64,000 nucleotides of DNA from Nocardiopsis alba DSM 43377 (GCF_000341225.1 NZ_ANAC01000010.1:550672-614671), one strand, 5' to 3'. Shown: positions 1-9,094, counted from the stretch's first letter. Numbers and translations: made by a program. Notes: generated from the letters alone by a model not told the origin.

Positions 1-1
1 A

Positions 2-355
2 AGCGTGGTCATCAACACCGCCGGGGAGAAGGTCTACCCCGAGGAGGTGGAGGCGGTGATCAAGTCGCACCCCTTCGTGGACGACGTGATCGTGGTGCCC
101 GCGCCGGACGAGACGTTGGGCCAGCGGGTGACGGCCCTGGTCTCCTCCACCGCCGAGAGCGCTCTGGACGAGAGGGCGCTGCGCGCCTACTGCCGTGGTC
201 GTCTGGCGGGGTTCAAGGTGCCCCGGACCGTGCACTTCGTGGACCGGGTGCGGCGTACCGCGGTCGGCAAACAGGACTACCGGTGGGCGGCCTCCGTGGT
301 CGACCGCTCTCCCTCCTCCGCCGTCCGAACCCTGACCGGGCCCTCCGGACTCTGA
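2..355 (+). CDS. AMP-binding enzyme / acyl-CoA synthetase, C-terminal fragment
   Basis: Only the C-terminal subdomain of an adenylate-forming enzyme is in the window; the frame is open at base 1. The visible 117 residues contain the hinge-proximal motif GEKVYPEEVE and, near the end, V-G-K followed by QDYRW. In this family that lysine is the catalytic residue for adenylation of the carboxylate before thioester formation with CoA. The substrate cannot be told from this part. The last 20 or so residues are a non-conserved tail. A perfect hairpin at 367-389 ends the transcript. The family call is secure; chain-length or substrate class is unknown. Confidence 0.85.
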   Translation, partial: SVVINTAGEKVYPEEVEAVIKSHPFVDDVIVVPAPDETLGQRVTALVSSTAESALDERALRAYCRGRLAGFKVPRTVHFVDRVRRTAVGKQDYRWAASVVDRSPSSAVRTLTGPSGL

Positions 356-366
356 TCCTCGGGATC

Positions 367-389
367 CTTCCCGGCTCCTGGCCGGGAAG
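367..389 (+). terminator. hairpin after acyl-CoA synthetase
   Basis: A perfect 9-bp stem (CTTCCCGGC / GCCGGGAAG) with a 5-nt loop begins 11 bases after the stop codon. It has no U-tract, as is usual for actinomycete terminators. The rest of the gap, 390-748, holds no supported gene; it is the leader and promoter region of the DUF368 gene. A TAGAAT at 520-525 could be a -10 element, but I see no convincing -35. Confidence 0.6.
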
Positions 390-748
390 CTTCTCGGGAG
401 GACCCGAGTTCACTCTCTTCCCATCCGCATCGGTTTCGGCTGTCGATCTCAGAGTTATTTCATCAGCCGGAACCGGGAATCCGGACGGCCGAGACGCTTC
501 TGTCCCCTTCGGGCGACGCTAGAATGACGACGCCCGGCCCCGGGGCCCCAGCGCCCTTCCCCTCGTGCGGCCGGGGCGATGAACCTCGGCGCGGATCCAG
601 GGATCGGACCCTCCCGGTCTCCCTCGTGGGCCGCGCCACCAGTACCCCTTTTGCTCCGCCGGCCTACCGTGGACACGGGACCGGCGGCACCACCAGGACG
701 GAGGACGGCGCCCCCTTCCCGGTCGTCCCGGGGCAAGCGCCCGACAAC

Positions 749-1678
749 ATGGCCAACTCAGTAGGCTCCTACATCTTCAACGCGGTGCGCGGCGGAGCCG
801 TGGGCACCTCCGAGGCTCTGCCCGGCATCAGCGGCGGCACCGTCGCCCTGATCGTCGGTCTCTACGACAAGCTGATCGGCGGCGCGGGCCACGTGGTCAG
901 CGGGATCAAGCGTTACGTCACCGACGTGCCCCGCGGCCGCGGCAAGGACCGGGCCATGGAGCAGTTCCGACTGGTCGACTGGGCCGTGCTGATCCCCGCC
1001 CTCATCGGTATGGCGGTCGCGCTGATCCTGGCCGCGGTGCTCATCGCCCCGCTGGTCGAGAGCCACACCCAGTACGCCTACGCCCTCTTCTTCGGCCTGG
1101 TCCTGGCCTGCCTGTGGATCCCCTACACCGGGGCGGGCAAGACCTGGAAGGCCTGGCACTACCTGCTCGCGCTGGTCTGCGCGATCCTCTCGTTCCTCAT
1201 CATGGGCCTGCCGGGCGCCAACCTGCCCACGCACCCGGTCGTGGTCTTCTTCGCCGCCGCGGTGGCCATCTGCGCCCTGGTCCTGCCCGGCATGTCCGGC
1301 TCGTTCATCCTGCTGGCCCTCGGTCTGTACGAGCCCACCATGGCCGCCCTGCGCGCCGCGGACCTGCCCTACATCAGCGTCTTCGTGCTCGGCATGATCA
1401 CCGGCCTGGCGTTGTTCGTGAAGGTCCTCCAGTTCCTGCTGGAGAACCACCACCACATCACCCTGGTGGTGCTGACCGGGCTCATGGCCGGTTCTCTGCG
1501 CGCCCTGTGGCCTTGGCAGAGCGAGGACCGCGAGATCCTGCCGATGACGGACATCCCCATCACGGTGACCTTCATGGTGGTCGGCTTCCTCGTGGTCACG
1601 GCCTCGATCGTCTGGGAGCAGCGTAAGAAGGCCCAGGCCGAGAACCCCCGACGGTACGAGGACATGCCCGTCCACTAG
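749..1678 (+). CDS. DUF368 family membrane protein (PopT-like polyprenyl-phosphate translocase)
   Basis: A 309-residue polytopic membrane protein. The internal pseudo-repeat typical of DUF368 is visible: [18 protein letters not shown] near residue 30 and [17 protein letters not shown] near residue 185, with hydrophobic helices between and after. DUF368 proteins (PopT) have been implicated in returning undecaprenyl phosphate across the membrane for cell-wall synthesis; the role here is inferred from the family. The frame is open further upstream, but the ATG at 749 (MANSVGS) starts just before the conserved part, and the 75 upstream residues look like non-coding leader. A strong hairpin follows at 1713. 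Confidence 0.88.
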   Translation: MANSVGSYIFNAVRGGAVGTSEALPGISGGTVALIVGLYDKLIGGAGHVVSGIKRYVTDVPRGRGKDRAMEQFRLVDWAVLIPALIGMAVALILAAVLIAPLVESHTQYAYALFFGLVLACLWIPYTGAGKTWKAWHYLLALVCAILSFLIMGLPGANLPTHPVVVFFAAAVAICALVLPGMSGSFILLALGLYEPTMAALRAADLPYISVFVLGMITGLALFVKVLQFLLENHHHITLVVLTGLMAGSLRALWPWQSEDREILPMTDIPITVTFMVVGFLVVTASIVWEQRKKAQAENPRRYEDMPVH

Positions 1679-1712
1679 AGTCGGACACAAGCCCACAAAA
1701 CACATATCGGGG

Positions 1713-1745
1713 CGGGGCCGGACACCTTCACGGGGTCCGGCCCCG
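1713..1745 (+). terminator. intrinsic terminator after DUF368 gene
   Basis: A perfect 11-bp inverted repeat (CGGGGCCGGAC / GTCCGGCCCCG) with an 11-nt loop lies 35 bases after the DUF368 stop. It ends just before the TPP riboswitch, so it may separate the two transcripts. Alternatively its 3' arm could take part in the riboswitch 5' flank. Confidence 0.65.
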
Positions 1746-1747
1746 CG

Positions 1748-1828
1748 AGGCGCGGGGTGCCGGAATCTCCTCCACCGGCTGAGAGCACACCCGTCGAACC
1801 TGCCCTAGTTCGTACTAGCGAAGGAACG
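1748..1828 (+). promoter_or_regulatory. TPP riboswitch (THI element)
   Basis: The conserved THI-box strings appear in order: GGGGTGCC near 1754, GGCTGAGAG at 1777-1785, ACCCGTCGAACCTG at 1789-1802, the CTAG/CTAG arm at 1805-1818, and CGAAGGAA at 1819-1826. The terminal AAGGAA also looks like the Shine-Dalgarno of thiD, whose ATG is at 1832. TPP binding would therefore be expected to hide the ribosome-binding site, a translational off-switch. Known biology: this element binds thiamin pyrophosphate and represses thiamin genes. Confidence 0.93.
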
Positions 1829-1831
1829 CCC

Positions 1832-2635
1832 ATGAGTGCGTACAACGTCGTGTCCATCGCCGGTAGCGACCCCAGCGGGGGCGCCGGTATCCAGGCGGAC
1901 CTGAAGTCGTTCTCCGCCCACGGGGTCTTCGGGATGAGCGTGGTGACCGCGCTGACCGCCCAGTCCACGCGCGGGGTCACCGGGGTCCACGGGGTGCCGG
2001 CCTCGTTCGTCACCGACCAGATGGACACGCTGTTCCAGGACGCGACCGTGCACGCGGTCAAGGTGGGCATGCTGTCCACCGCCGAGGTCACCGAGGCCGT
2101 CGCGGCCGCGATCGACCGCTACCGGTTGCCGAACGTGGTGGTGGATCCGGTGATGGTGGCCAAGAGCGGCGACCGTCTACTGGAGAGCTCCGCGATGGAG
2201 GCGCTCCGCCGGGAGCTGCTCCCCCGCGCGGACCTGATCACCCCGAACCTGCCCGAGGCCGCCGACCTCCTCGGCGAGGACGAGGCCACCGATCTGGCGA
2301 CGATGTACTCCCAGGCGGAGCGGCTGCTGAAGCTGGGCCCGCGCCGGATCCTGCTCAAGGGCGGACACCTTCCCGGCGAGGAGTGCGTGGACCTGTTGGT
2401 GGACGGCGTCTCCGACCCCCTGGAGCTGCGGGCCGACCGGGTCCCGACCCGGAACACCCACGGCACCGGCTGCACCCTCTCCTCGTCGATCGCCGCGCTG
2501 CTGCCCCAGAGGCCGGACATGGCCGCCGCGGTCACCGACGCCAAGACCTGGCTCACCCGGGCCCTGCTCCACGCGGAGGAGATCGACGCGGGCGGCGGGC
2601 AGGGGCCCGTGCACCACTTCCACGCCTGGTGGTAG
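1832..2635 (+). CDS. thiD: hydroxymethylpyrimidine / phosphomethylpyrimidine kinase
   Basis: A 267-residue PfkB-fold kinase of the usual ThiD length. It phosphorylates HMP and then HMP-P to HMP-PP for thiamin assembly in the cytoplasm. Diagnostic motifs are [17 protein letters not shown] at residues 10-26, [11 protein letters not shown] in the middle, and the C-terminal anion-hole signature [15 protein letters not shown]. The start is the ATG at 1832 because it follows the AAGGAA at the end of the TPP riboswitch; the frame is open upstream, but that stretch is riboswitch. It stands alone, convergent with the symporter gene and separated from it by a strong terminator. Regulation by TPP is clear from the leader. 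Confidence 0.96.
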   Translation: MSAYNVVSIAGSDPSGGAGIQADLKSFSAHGVFGMSVVTALTAQSTRGVTGVHGVPASFVTDQMDTLFQDATVHAVKVGMLSTAEVTEAVAAAIDRYRLPNVVVDPVMVAKSGDRLLESSAMEALRRELLPRADLITPNLPEAADLLGEDEATDLATMYSQAERLLKLGPRRILLKGGHLPGEECVDLLVDGVSDPLELRADRVPTRNTHGTGCTLSSSIAALLPQRPDMAAAVTDAKTWLTRALLHAEEIDAGGGQGPVHHFHAWW

Positions 2636-2651
2636 ACGACCGCCGATGACG

Positions 2652-2690
2652 GCGGAGGGGGCCGGCTCCACATGGAGCCGGCCCCCTCCG
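2652..2690. terminator. bidirectional terminator between thiD and alsT-like gene
   Basis: A perfect 18-bp inverted repeat (2653-2670 against 2673-2690, G/C-rich with arms CGGAGGGGGCCGGCTCCA and its complement) lies in the 82-bp gap between two convergent genes. It can serve both transcripts. Confidence 0.85.
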
Positions 2691-2717
2691 CGTCCTCTCA
2701 TCGTGTCGGGAGGCGTC

Positions 2718-4136
2718 CTAGCTTCGGACGTCCTCCATGACCGCGTCGGGGTCCCGCCAGTTCGGGTGACCGAAGAACTTCTTGGTCTCGGCGACGATGA
2801 CCGGGGAGAGCAGGAGCAGACCCACGAGGTTCGGCAACGCCATCAGACCGTTGGCGATGTCGCTGAACAGCCAGACGGCGTCGAGACTGGCGACGGAACC
2901 GACGTAGATGATGGCGATGAACACGAGCCGGTAGGGCAGCACGAACTTACGGCCGCCGAGGAACTCCACGCAGCGCTCACCGTAGTAGGCCCAGCCCAGC
3001 AGGGTGCTGAAGGCGAACACGCCGACGGAGATCGCGACGATGTAGGTACCGGCCGCGCCGAGGGCGGGGTCGATGACGCTCAGGCCCTCGGACATGGCCC
3101 GAGAGGTGAGCAGCGAGCCGTCACCCGCGTTGTCCGTCTGCCACACACCGGTGACGATGATGACCATGCAGGTCATGCTCACCACGATGATGGTGTCGAT
3201 GAAGGTCTGGGTCATGGAGACCATGGCCTGACGGACCGGCTGGGTGGTCTTGGCCGCGGCCGCGGCGATACCGCCGGTGCCCAGCCCGGACTCGTTGGAG
3301 AAGATGCCGCGGGCGAAGCCCATCTGGATGGCGAGCATGATGCCGGCGCCCGCGAAGCCGCCGGTGGCGGCGGTCCCGGTGAAGGCGTCGGAGAAGACCA
3401 GCTGGAGCGCGGGCAGCAGGGCGGCCCAGTTCACCGCGAGCACGATCAGGCAGATGCCCACGTAGCCGATGATCATGATCGGCACGAGCGCGGAGGCGAC
3501 CCGACCGATGCTCTTGATCCCGCCGAGGATGACGGAACCGGCGATGATCATGAGGAGCAGACCGACGAGCCAGGCCGGCAGCGGGGTCACGCTGGTGACC
3601 TGCTGGGTCAGGGTGTTGGCCTGGGTACCGTTGCCGATGCCGAAGGCGGCGATGGCGCCGAAGACCGCGAACGCCACCCCGAGGGTGGTGCCGAGGCCGC
3701 CCTTGATGCCGTACTTGAGGTAGTACATCGGACCGCCGCTCTGTTCGCCCTTGGCGTCGGCGCGACGGTACTTCACCCCCAGGAGGGCCTCGCTGTACTT
3801 GGTCGCCATCCCGAAGATGCCGATGACCCACATCCAGAACAGGGACCCCGGGCCGCCGATACCGATGGCCAACGCCGCGCCCGCGATGTTGCCGACGCCG
3901 ACGGTGGCGGCCAGGGCGGTGCTCAGGGCCTGGTAGTGCGAGATGTCGCCCTCGACGGACGCGTCCTCCTTGCGGCGGACGAAGGCCAACCACATCGCGT
4001 GCGGGAGGCGGATGAGCTGGATGAGTCCCAGCCGGACGGTGAGGAAGACACCGACCCCCAGCAGCAGCGGGATGAGGACGAAGGGTCCCCAGATGATGCC
4101 GCTGACGAGATCGGCCATCTCAAGGAGTTGGTCCAC
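2718..4136 (-). CDS. alanine/sodium symporter, AGCS family
   Basis: A 472-residue polytopic transporter matching the AGCS (AlsT/DagA) family in length and motifs. These include ATVGVGNIAGAALAIGIGGPG near residue 95, GGPMYYLKYG near 155, and ESGLGTGGIAAAAAKT in the second half, with about ten hydrophobic helices. Family members import alanine or glycine with Na+. The start is GTG at 4136, preceded by GGGAG at a good distance. It is monocistronic, with a 203-bp upstream region that carries a GAACAC/GTGTTC inverted repeat. Substrate specificity (alanine, glycine or glutamine) is inferred from the family only. Confidence 0.92.
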   Translation of the reverse strand: MDQLLEMADLVSGIIWGPFVLIPLLLGVGVFLTVRLGLIQLIRLPHAMWLAFVRRKEDASVEGDISHYQALSTALAATVGVGNIAGAALAIGIGGPGSLFWMWVIGIFGMATKYSEALLGVKYRRADAKGEQSGGPMYYLKYGIKGGLGTTLGVAFAVFGAIAAFGIGNGTQANTLTQQVTSVTPLPAWLVGLLLMIIAGSVILGGIKSIGRVASALVPIMIIGYVGICLIVLAVNWAALLPALQLVFSDAFTGTAATGGFAGAGIMLAIQMGFARGIFSNESGLGTGGIAAAAAKTTQPVRQAMVSMTQTFIDTIIVVSMTCMVIIVTGVWQTDNAGDGSLLTSRAMSEGLSVIDPALGAAGTYIVAISVGVFAFSTLLGWAYYGERCVEFLGGRKFVLPYRLVFIAIIYVGSVASLDAVWLFSDIANGLMALPNLVGLLLLSPVIVAETKKFFGHPNWRDPDAVMEDVRS

Positions 4137-4270
4137 AGGGGAGCTCCCTTTCGGTGAGTGTGCGGGGTCGAGAGGACCGGCGACGAAGCGGGGGAACCGA
4201 CGCTCTCGTGGTCACGTCGGCACTGGCGAGCGCTGCGCGATATCGGCACAGAATGGCACCGACGCGTAAC

Positions 4271-4289
4271 GAACACGTCACATGTGTTC
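4271..4289. promoter_or_regulatory. inverted repeat upstream of symporter, candidate operator
   Basis: GAACAC-7 nt-GTGTTC is a perfect 6-bp-arm dyad about 135 bp upstream of the symporter start. A smaller GTTC-5 nt-GAAC overlaps its right side, so half-sites repeat with helical spacing. A regulator site is plausible, but the protein is unknown. Confidence 0.4.
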
Positions 4290-4339
4290 CACATGAACGT
4301 TTCGTCGCGTCGATCCCGGCTCCCGCCATCTTGTCCCGT

Positions 4340-4591
4340 TCAGTCCTTTCCGCCCTCGACCTGCTCCAACGCCAGACGTGTGAGCGCGTCCGCGGCGACC
4401 TCGGGGTCGACACCTCGACCTACGGCCACACCGAGCAGGTAGGTCGTGAGCGGCGCGGCCGGGCGTGCCACGGAGTGCGCCGCGTCCCGCGCGAGGTCGA
4501 GGACACGGTCGACGTCGGCCTTGTGGAGCGGCTCGCCTCCGGCCGCGCCGAGTTCCTCGCGTACCAGTTCCGTCCATTCCTGGAGGGTCAC
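4340..4591 (-). CDS. DUF6457 family small protein
   Basis: An 83-residue, helix-rich protein with no membrane segment. The string LDLARDAAHSVARPAAPLTTYL, followed by GVAVGRGVDP, is typical of the actinobacterial DUF6457 family. Members are often encoded beside molybdenum-cofactor genes, but none is present here. GTG at 4591 is chosen because AGGGAG lies 7 bases upstream. It diverges from the glycosyltransferase gene at 4808. Function is not known. Confidence 0.75.
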   Translation of the reverse strand: MTLQEWTELVREELGAAGGEPLHKADVDRVLDLARDAAHSVARPAAPLTTYLLGVAVGRGVDPEVAADALTRLALEQVEGGKD

Positions 4592-4807
4592 CGATCAACT
4601 CCCTAGAGCGTTCTTTTGACTACATAAAGTGATGATAGCGATGTGCGGGGTCATACGGAGGACGACCGCCCGTACCGGCCACGTCACCCCCTGCTCGTCG
4701 AACCCACGCCCCGCCTTCGGACCGGGTTCGTCCGGGAAGCGTCCCCGGTTCACCCGCCGAGCCTAGCGTCGTGGACAGCGAGAACCCGGCGTTGGGAGCC
4801 CGTTCGC

Positions 4808-6007
4808 ATGTCCCCCACCACCCCGCTCACCGTCCTCCCCCCGACCACCGATCACGGCCGTCCCCTGAGGGTGGCCATCGTGACCGAATCCTTCCTCCCC
4901 CAGGTCAACGGGGTCACCAACTCCGTGTGCCGTGTGGCCGAGCATCTGTCCGCCCGAGGCCACCGGGCCGTCATCCTGGCGCCCGGCCGCGGACCGTCCT
5001 CGTACGCGGGTCTCCCCGTCGTGCGTATGCCCGCCGTCCCCCTGCCCGTCTACCGCGACTTCGCGGTCGGGCTGCCCTTCCTCCGCACGATGACCGCGGC
5101 CCTGCGCTCCTTCGGCCCCGACGTGGTGCACCTGGCCTCCCCCACCGTCTTCGGCGCCACCGCCGTGGAGGTGGCCCGCCGCTGGGCGCTGCCGACCGTC
5201 GGCGTCTTCCAGACCGACCTGGCCGGTTTCGCCGGCCGCTACGGGCTGCCCTGGACCGGCGGCCTCTGGTCGTTGTTGCACAGGACCCACTCTGCGGTGG
5301 ACCGCACCCTGGTCCCCTCCTCCGCCACGATGGAGGCCCTCTCCGCGCGTTCCTTCCCCCGGCTGGCACTGTGGCGACGCGGGGTGGACACCGTGCGCTT
5401 CTCCCCCGGTCACCGTTCCGAGGAATTGCGCCGCAGGCTCTCCCCGGACGGACGGACGCTCGTGGGATACGTCGGTCGTCTGTCCAAGGACAAACGGGTG
5501 GAGCTGCTCGCCCACGTCGCCCGACTGCGCGGTATCCGCCTGGTCGTGGTCGGGGAGGGCCCCGACCTCCCCCGGCTGCGCCGTCTCCTGCCGGACGCGG
5601 TGTTCACCGGACGACGCACCGGAGACGACCTCTCGCGTCTGTACGCGGCCCTGGACGTGTTCGTGCACACCGGGGCCGACGAGACGTTCTGCCAGACGGT
5701 CCAGGAGGCCCTGGCCTCAGGGGTGCCCGTGGTCGCCCCCGCCACCGGCGGGCCGCTGGATCTGGTGACCGACGGGCTCAACGGGCTGTTGTACACGCCC
5801 GACTCGGTACGGGAGTTGAGGGTGGCGGTGGGCCGACTGGCGCACAACCGGACGGTGCGGGCGTCCATGGCCGCCGCGGCACGTCCCTCGGTCGCCCACC
5901 GGACATGGGAGACGATCAACGAGGAGCTGATCGAGCACTACAGGTCGGTGATCGCCCCCAGCCGTGAACTGGCCGGAGAGCCGCTCCCCTCGCACAGGGA
6001 GCCCTGA
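4808..6007 (+). CDS. GT4 glycosyltransferase, MgtA-like GDP-mannose-dependent mannosyltransferase
   Basis: A 399-residue GT-B enzyme. The N-terminal acceptor domain begins RVAIVTESFLPQVNGVTNSV, a hallmark of the MgtA/PimB-type actinobacterial mannosyltransferases. The C-terminal donor domain has VGYVGRLSKDKRVELL, VVVGEGPDL and the EX7E region near ETFCQTVQEALASGVPVV. Relatives transfer mannose to membrane glycolipids at the cytoplasmic face; the exact acceptor here is unknown. ATG 4808 is used because conserved sequence starts about 20 residues later; upstream in-frame sequence looks non-coding. No clear Shine-Dalgarno precedes it. It converges with the aminotransferase across a hairpin. Confidence 0.86.
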   Translation: MSPTTPLTVLPPTTDHGRPLRVAIVTESFLPQVNGVTNSVCRVAEHLSARGHRAVILAPGRGPSSYAGLPVVRMPAVPLPVYRDFAVGLPFLRTMTAALRSFGPDVVHLASPTVFGATAVEVARRWALPTVGVFQTDLAGFAGRYGLPWTGGLWSLLHRTHSAVDRTLVPSSATMEALSARSFPRLALWRRGVDTVRFSPGHRSEELRRRLSPDGRTLVGYVGRLSKDKRVELLAHVARLRGIRLVVVGEGPDLPRLRRLLPDAVFTGRRTGDDLSRLYAALDVFVHTGADETFCQTVQEALASGVPVVAPATGGPLDLVTDGLNGLLYTPDSVRELRVAVGRLAHNRTVRASMAAAARPSVAHRTWETINEELIEHYRSVIAPSRELAGEPLPSHREP

Positions 6008-6024
6008 CCGCTCGAGAACGACGA

Positions 6025-6065
6025 AACGGGCCCCTCCCCGGGAGAGATATGGGGAGGGACCCGTT
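6025..6065. terminator. terminator between convergent glycosyltransferase and aminotransferase
   Basis: A 15-bp stem with one mismatch (AACGGGCCCCTCCCC against GGGGAGGGACCCGTT) and an 11-nt loop lies in the 130-bp convergent gap. Confidence 0.75.
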
Positions 6066-6137
6066 CGGGGTTGCCGCCGCGCCCCCTTAAAACGCGGCGG
6101 CACATCCACGAACCGGTCGGAGACCGACCGGATCGCT

Positions 6138-7466
6138 TCAGGCCCGGGCCACCTCGCGGCGGACCGGGATGACGGTGGAGGCGTGCTTCGGGCTCTCGGA
6201 GAGCACCGAGTCGAGCACCTCGGACAGGCGGGTCAGGTGGGCGCGGACCCACGGCAGGGCCAGCGGGTCACGCGCGGACAGGGCCGCGTAACGACGCTCC
6301 TCGGACTCGCCGTAGAGAAGGCTGGTGGCGACCCGCATGCGCAGGGCGTCGGTGCTCTCTCCGAACTCGACCGCGGGCAGGACGCCCATGCCGTACCGCT
6401 CCAGCAGCAGGCCTGTGAGCCCGGGGCCGGTGGTCACGCCGTGCAGCTCCGCGAGACGCTCGCGGAGAGGCTCGAAGTCCGGGTAGAGGTAGAAGGCGGC
6501 GGTCGGCGCGGCGACCGTGGCACCGGCCCGGGTGAAGACGTCGGTGACGGCGCGGGCCACGATGCCGTGCAGGCGGCGGCTGCGGTCGATGTGGTCGACG
6601 AGTTCGTCCGGCTCGGTGAAGGCGTACGACGCGGCCTCCTGGACGGGGGCCGCGGGGCTCGACCAGATCTCGCTGGCCACCCCGAGCAGGCCCCCGCGCA
6701 GACGGTGGCCGATCTCGGAGTCCGGCAGGCGCAGGACGCCGATCCGCCAGCCGCCCAGGGCCAGGTTCTTGCTCAGGCCGCTGGAGATGACGGTGCGCTC
6801 GGGCGCGTACTCCGCGGGGCTGTGCACGACGACGCGGTCCTCGCCCTCGGGGCCGAGGTGGACCAGGTCGCGGTAGATCTCGTCGGAGATGATGACGAGA
6901 TCGAGTTCGCGGGCGACCTCGGCGAGGCGGCGGACGGTCTCGGCCGAGGCGACGGTGCCGGTCGGGTTGTCCGGGACGGTGACGACGACGGCGTTGACCG
7001 TACGTCCCTGCTCACGGGCGTCGGTGACGGCGGCGTGCAGGAGGTCGGGCTGGGGTACGCCGCCCTGGCCGGTGGCGGTCGGGACCATGATGGGGCGCTG
7101 TCCCACCAGGCGGCTCTGCGCGGCGTAGCTGACCCAACTGGGCGCGGCGATGGCGGTGTCCCCACCGATCTCCAGCAGGAGGCTGTAGAGCAGGGGCTTG
7201 CTTCCGGGACCGGCGATGACCATGCCGGGGTCGGTCGGCAGTCCCCGACGTTCCCAGTAACCGGCGGCGGCCTCGCGCAGGGCGGCCGATCCGGCGACGG
7301 GACCGTAGGCGTTGGCCCCGTTTCCGGCGGAGAGGCGGTCCCGCATGACCGGGTGCACCGGCAACCCGGCCTCCCCGAAGCCGAGCGGCAGAACACGCAC
7401 CCCCTGGCGGCGCTTGTCGTTGAGAGCTTCGTTGACGGCGAGGGTGGCGGACACAGTGACGGTCAT
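6138..7466 (-). CDS. class I/II PLP-dependent aminotransferase
   Basis: A 442-residue fold-type I enzyme. Visible landmarks are NAYGPVAGSAALREA near residue 53, PDNPTGT near 165 (cofactor contact), SDEIYRDL near 194, and SSGLSKNLALGGWRIG with the Schiff-base lysine at about 232. ATG 7466 has GGAGA upstream; an in-frame extension of 29 residues is unlikely. It is divergent from a LysR gene with 149 bp between them. In such pairs the LysR protein commonly controls the neighbour, so the substrate may be linked to that regulator's ligand. The amino-acid substrate is not determined by the sequence. Confidence 0.9.
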   Translation of the reverse strand: MTVTVSATLAVNEALNDKRRQGVRVLPLGFGEAGLPVHPVMRDRLSAGNGANAYGPVAGSAALREAAAGYWERRGLPTDPGMVIAGPGSKPLLYSLLLEIGGDTAIAAPSWVSYAAQSRLVGQRPIMVPTATGQGGVPQPDLLHAAVTDAREQGRTVNAVVVTVPDNPTGTVASAETVRRLAEVARELDLVIISDEIYRDLVHLGPEGEDRVVVHSPAEYAPERTVISSGLSKNLALGGWRIGVLRLPDSEIGHRLRGGLLGVASEIWSSPAAPVQEAASYAFTEPDELVDHIDRSRRLHGIVARAVTDVFTRAGATVAAPTAAFYLYPDFEPLRERLAELHGVTTGPGLTGLLLERYGMGVLPAVEFGESTDALRMRVATSLLYGESEERRYAALSARDPLALPWVRAHLTRLSEVLDSVLSESPKHASTVIPVRREVARA

Positions 7467-7598
7467 GGACGACTCATCTCCGACTGATCGATTAAGGCGC
7501 TGAGCCCCTGTTCGAACCGGTGATCCGCTGGGCGGACGACCTTTGACCCTCACCCTCCCCCGGAATCGCCATCAGTACAAGCGAGTCTTTTCGATGCT

Positions 7599-7621
7599 GA
7601 GCATAAGATGTCCTTATGCTC
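7599..7621. promoter_or_regulatory. LysR-type operator overlapping the lysR start codon
   Basis: The perfect dyad GAGCATAAG-ATGTC-CTTATGCTC contains T-N11-A, the LysR-family recognition pattern. Its right arm includes the ATG of the LysR gene at 7616. Binding would block transcription or translation initiation of the regulator and could act at a distance on the divergent aminotransferase. Confidence 0.8.
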
Positions 7622-8566
7622 GATCTCCGTCGCCTCCAATTGCTCCGTGAGTTCAGCGTTCGAGGCACCATCGTCGCGACCGCGAACGCCCTCGGATACA
7701 CGCCTTCGGCCGTCTCCCAGCAGTTGGCCACACTCGAACGGGAGACGGGGGTCGCGCTCTTGGACCGCTCCCCGAGAGGGGCCGAACTGACCGACGCCGG
7801 GCGGTTGCTGGTCACCCAGGCGGAGGAGATCCTGGCCTTGGTGGAGGCGACCGAATCCGTCCTCGCCGAACAGGCGGACATCGCTCTGGGCGTGGTGACC
7901 GTCACCGCCTTCCCGACCGCCGCGGTGGCCTTCGCCCCCCGGTTGGCTCCCCCGCTTCGCCGACACGAGGGCATGCAGCTCATCCTGCGTCAGACCCTTC
8001 TGGCCACCGGCACCCAGAAGGTGCGTTCACGCGAGGTCGACATCGCGATCATCGACGATTGGACCGGACAGGACCCGGGACGGGGGCCCGACAGCGGGCT
8101 GCGCCACGTCCACCTGTTGCGGGACCCGATGGTGCTGGCGGTCCCGGAGGACCACAGGCTGGCCGACCCGGACGTGCCCTTGGTGCTGGACCGGCTGTTG
8201 GGGGAATCGTGGATCGTGGCCCCGGCGGGAGAGCGCTCCCGGTACGGCACGGACTCCCTGTTCTCCGAGGTCGGCGGGTTGCCCGCGGCCACATGGGAGT
8301 TCGAGGGACTGGGCACGATCCTGAGTCTGGTCTCGAACGGGATCGGGATCGCAGCGGTCCCGGCGTTGGCGATGGTGGGCGCGCCGGCGGGGCTGGTCTA
8401 CCGTCGGCTGCCCTCGCCCCCGGTCCGGCACCTGTACGCGGTGCTGCGGCCGGCCTCCCTGCGTCGCCCCTCGGTACGGGTGACCCTGGAGGCGCTCAGG
8501 CAGGCGGCGCGCGATGTGGAGGGGGAGATCGACCCTCTACCCTCCGGGGAGGAGCTCCCCTACTGA
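7616..8566 (+). CDS. LysR family transcriptional regulator
   Basis: A 316-residue regulator. The N-terminal winged HTH is clear: LDLRRLQLLREFSVRGTIVA, then ALGYTPSAVSQQLATLERE at residues 26-44 and LLDRSPRGAELTDAGRLLV. The remainder is a periplasmic-binding-like effector domain with a variable ligand pocket. The start codon lies inside a perfect palindrome, which implies autoregulation. It is divergent to the aminotransferase at 7466, the probable target. A stop at 8566 leaves 93 bp before the next, convergent, small gene. Confidence 0.93.
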   Translation: MLDLRRLQLLREFSVRGTIVATANALGYTPSAVSQQLATLERETGVALLDRSPRGAELTDAGRLLVTQAEEILALVEATESVLAEQADIALGVVTVTAFPTAAVAFAPRLAPPLRRHEGMQLILRQTLLATGTQKVRSREVDIAIIDDWTGQDPGRGPDSGLRHVHLLRDPMVLAVPEDHRLADPDVPLVLDRLLGESWIVAPAGERSRYGTDSLFSEVGGLPAATWEFEGLGTILSLVSNGIGIAAVPALAMVGAPAGLVYRRLPSPPVRHLYAVLRPASLRRPSVRVTLEALRQAARDVEGEIDPLPSGEELPY

Positions 8567-8659
8567 GGACGAGGGCGCACGACATCGAACGCGACGCGTC
8601 TCGGCGGACGTGTCACGTTCGACGATCGGGTTCGAGGACGGGCGCCGAGCGCGGCACCC

Positions 8660-8989
8660 TCACCCCTCGCCTCCCCGTTTGCGCGCCTTGTCGATCTTCT
8701 TGCGGAGTCGACGACAGACGTGGCGGGCCCGATCGCGATCGTCACGGGCGTTCCACCAACGCGCGTAGACTTCCAGTCTTCGTTTGCGCAGGGACTCCAG
8801 TTCGGCCTCCATCCGGCTCACCCGATGCTCCAGGTCGATGCGTTCGCGCTCGAACGACGACATGTCACGCTCGTGGGAGCCCGCCTCGCGTTCGGCGCTG
8901 TGCAGCCGCTCGTCGAGACCCTCGGTCGCGTTCACGCCCGCGGCGCTCCGGCCGAGGCCTACCTGTCCACTGATGCCTTCGAACCACAC
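8660..8989 (-). CDS. small coiled-coil hypothetical protein
   Basis: A 109-residue, strongly charged protein. From about residue 40 it shows continuous heptad-like helix (FERERIDLEHRVSRMEAELE, then LRKRRLEVYARWWNARDD), ending in a basic helix. No signal peptide or catalytic motif is seen. The start is GTG at 8989, but the upstream Shine-Dalgarno is weak, so the N-terminus may be shorter, for example the Met near residue 43. It lies alone between a LysR gene and a glycosyltransferase. I do not recognise the family. The coding call rests on the coherent amphipathic helix. Confidence 0.5.
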   Translation of the reverse strand: MWFEGISGQVGLGRSAAGVNATEGLDERLHSAEREAGSHERDMSSFERERIDLEHRVSRMEAELESLRKRRLEVYARWWNARDDRDRARHVCRRLRKKIDKARKRGGEG

Positions 8990-9094
8990 AACCTGTGTGT
9001 TTCCCGATGTGCCCCAAGATCACCGATGGCTACGCAAAGAATACGGAAAGTGGCCTAAGGCGCTTTTGTCCACTTTCTTAGGAATCCACCGCTT

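Noticed and set aside
2646..4157. A 503-codon plus-strand open frame opposite the symporter gene
   Set aside because: It is a G/C-rich antisense shadow: the product is Asp/Gly/His/Glu repeats with no domain, while the minus strand encodes a clear AGCS transporter.
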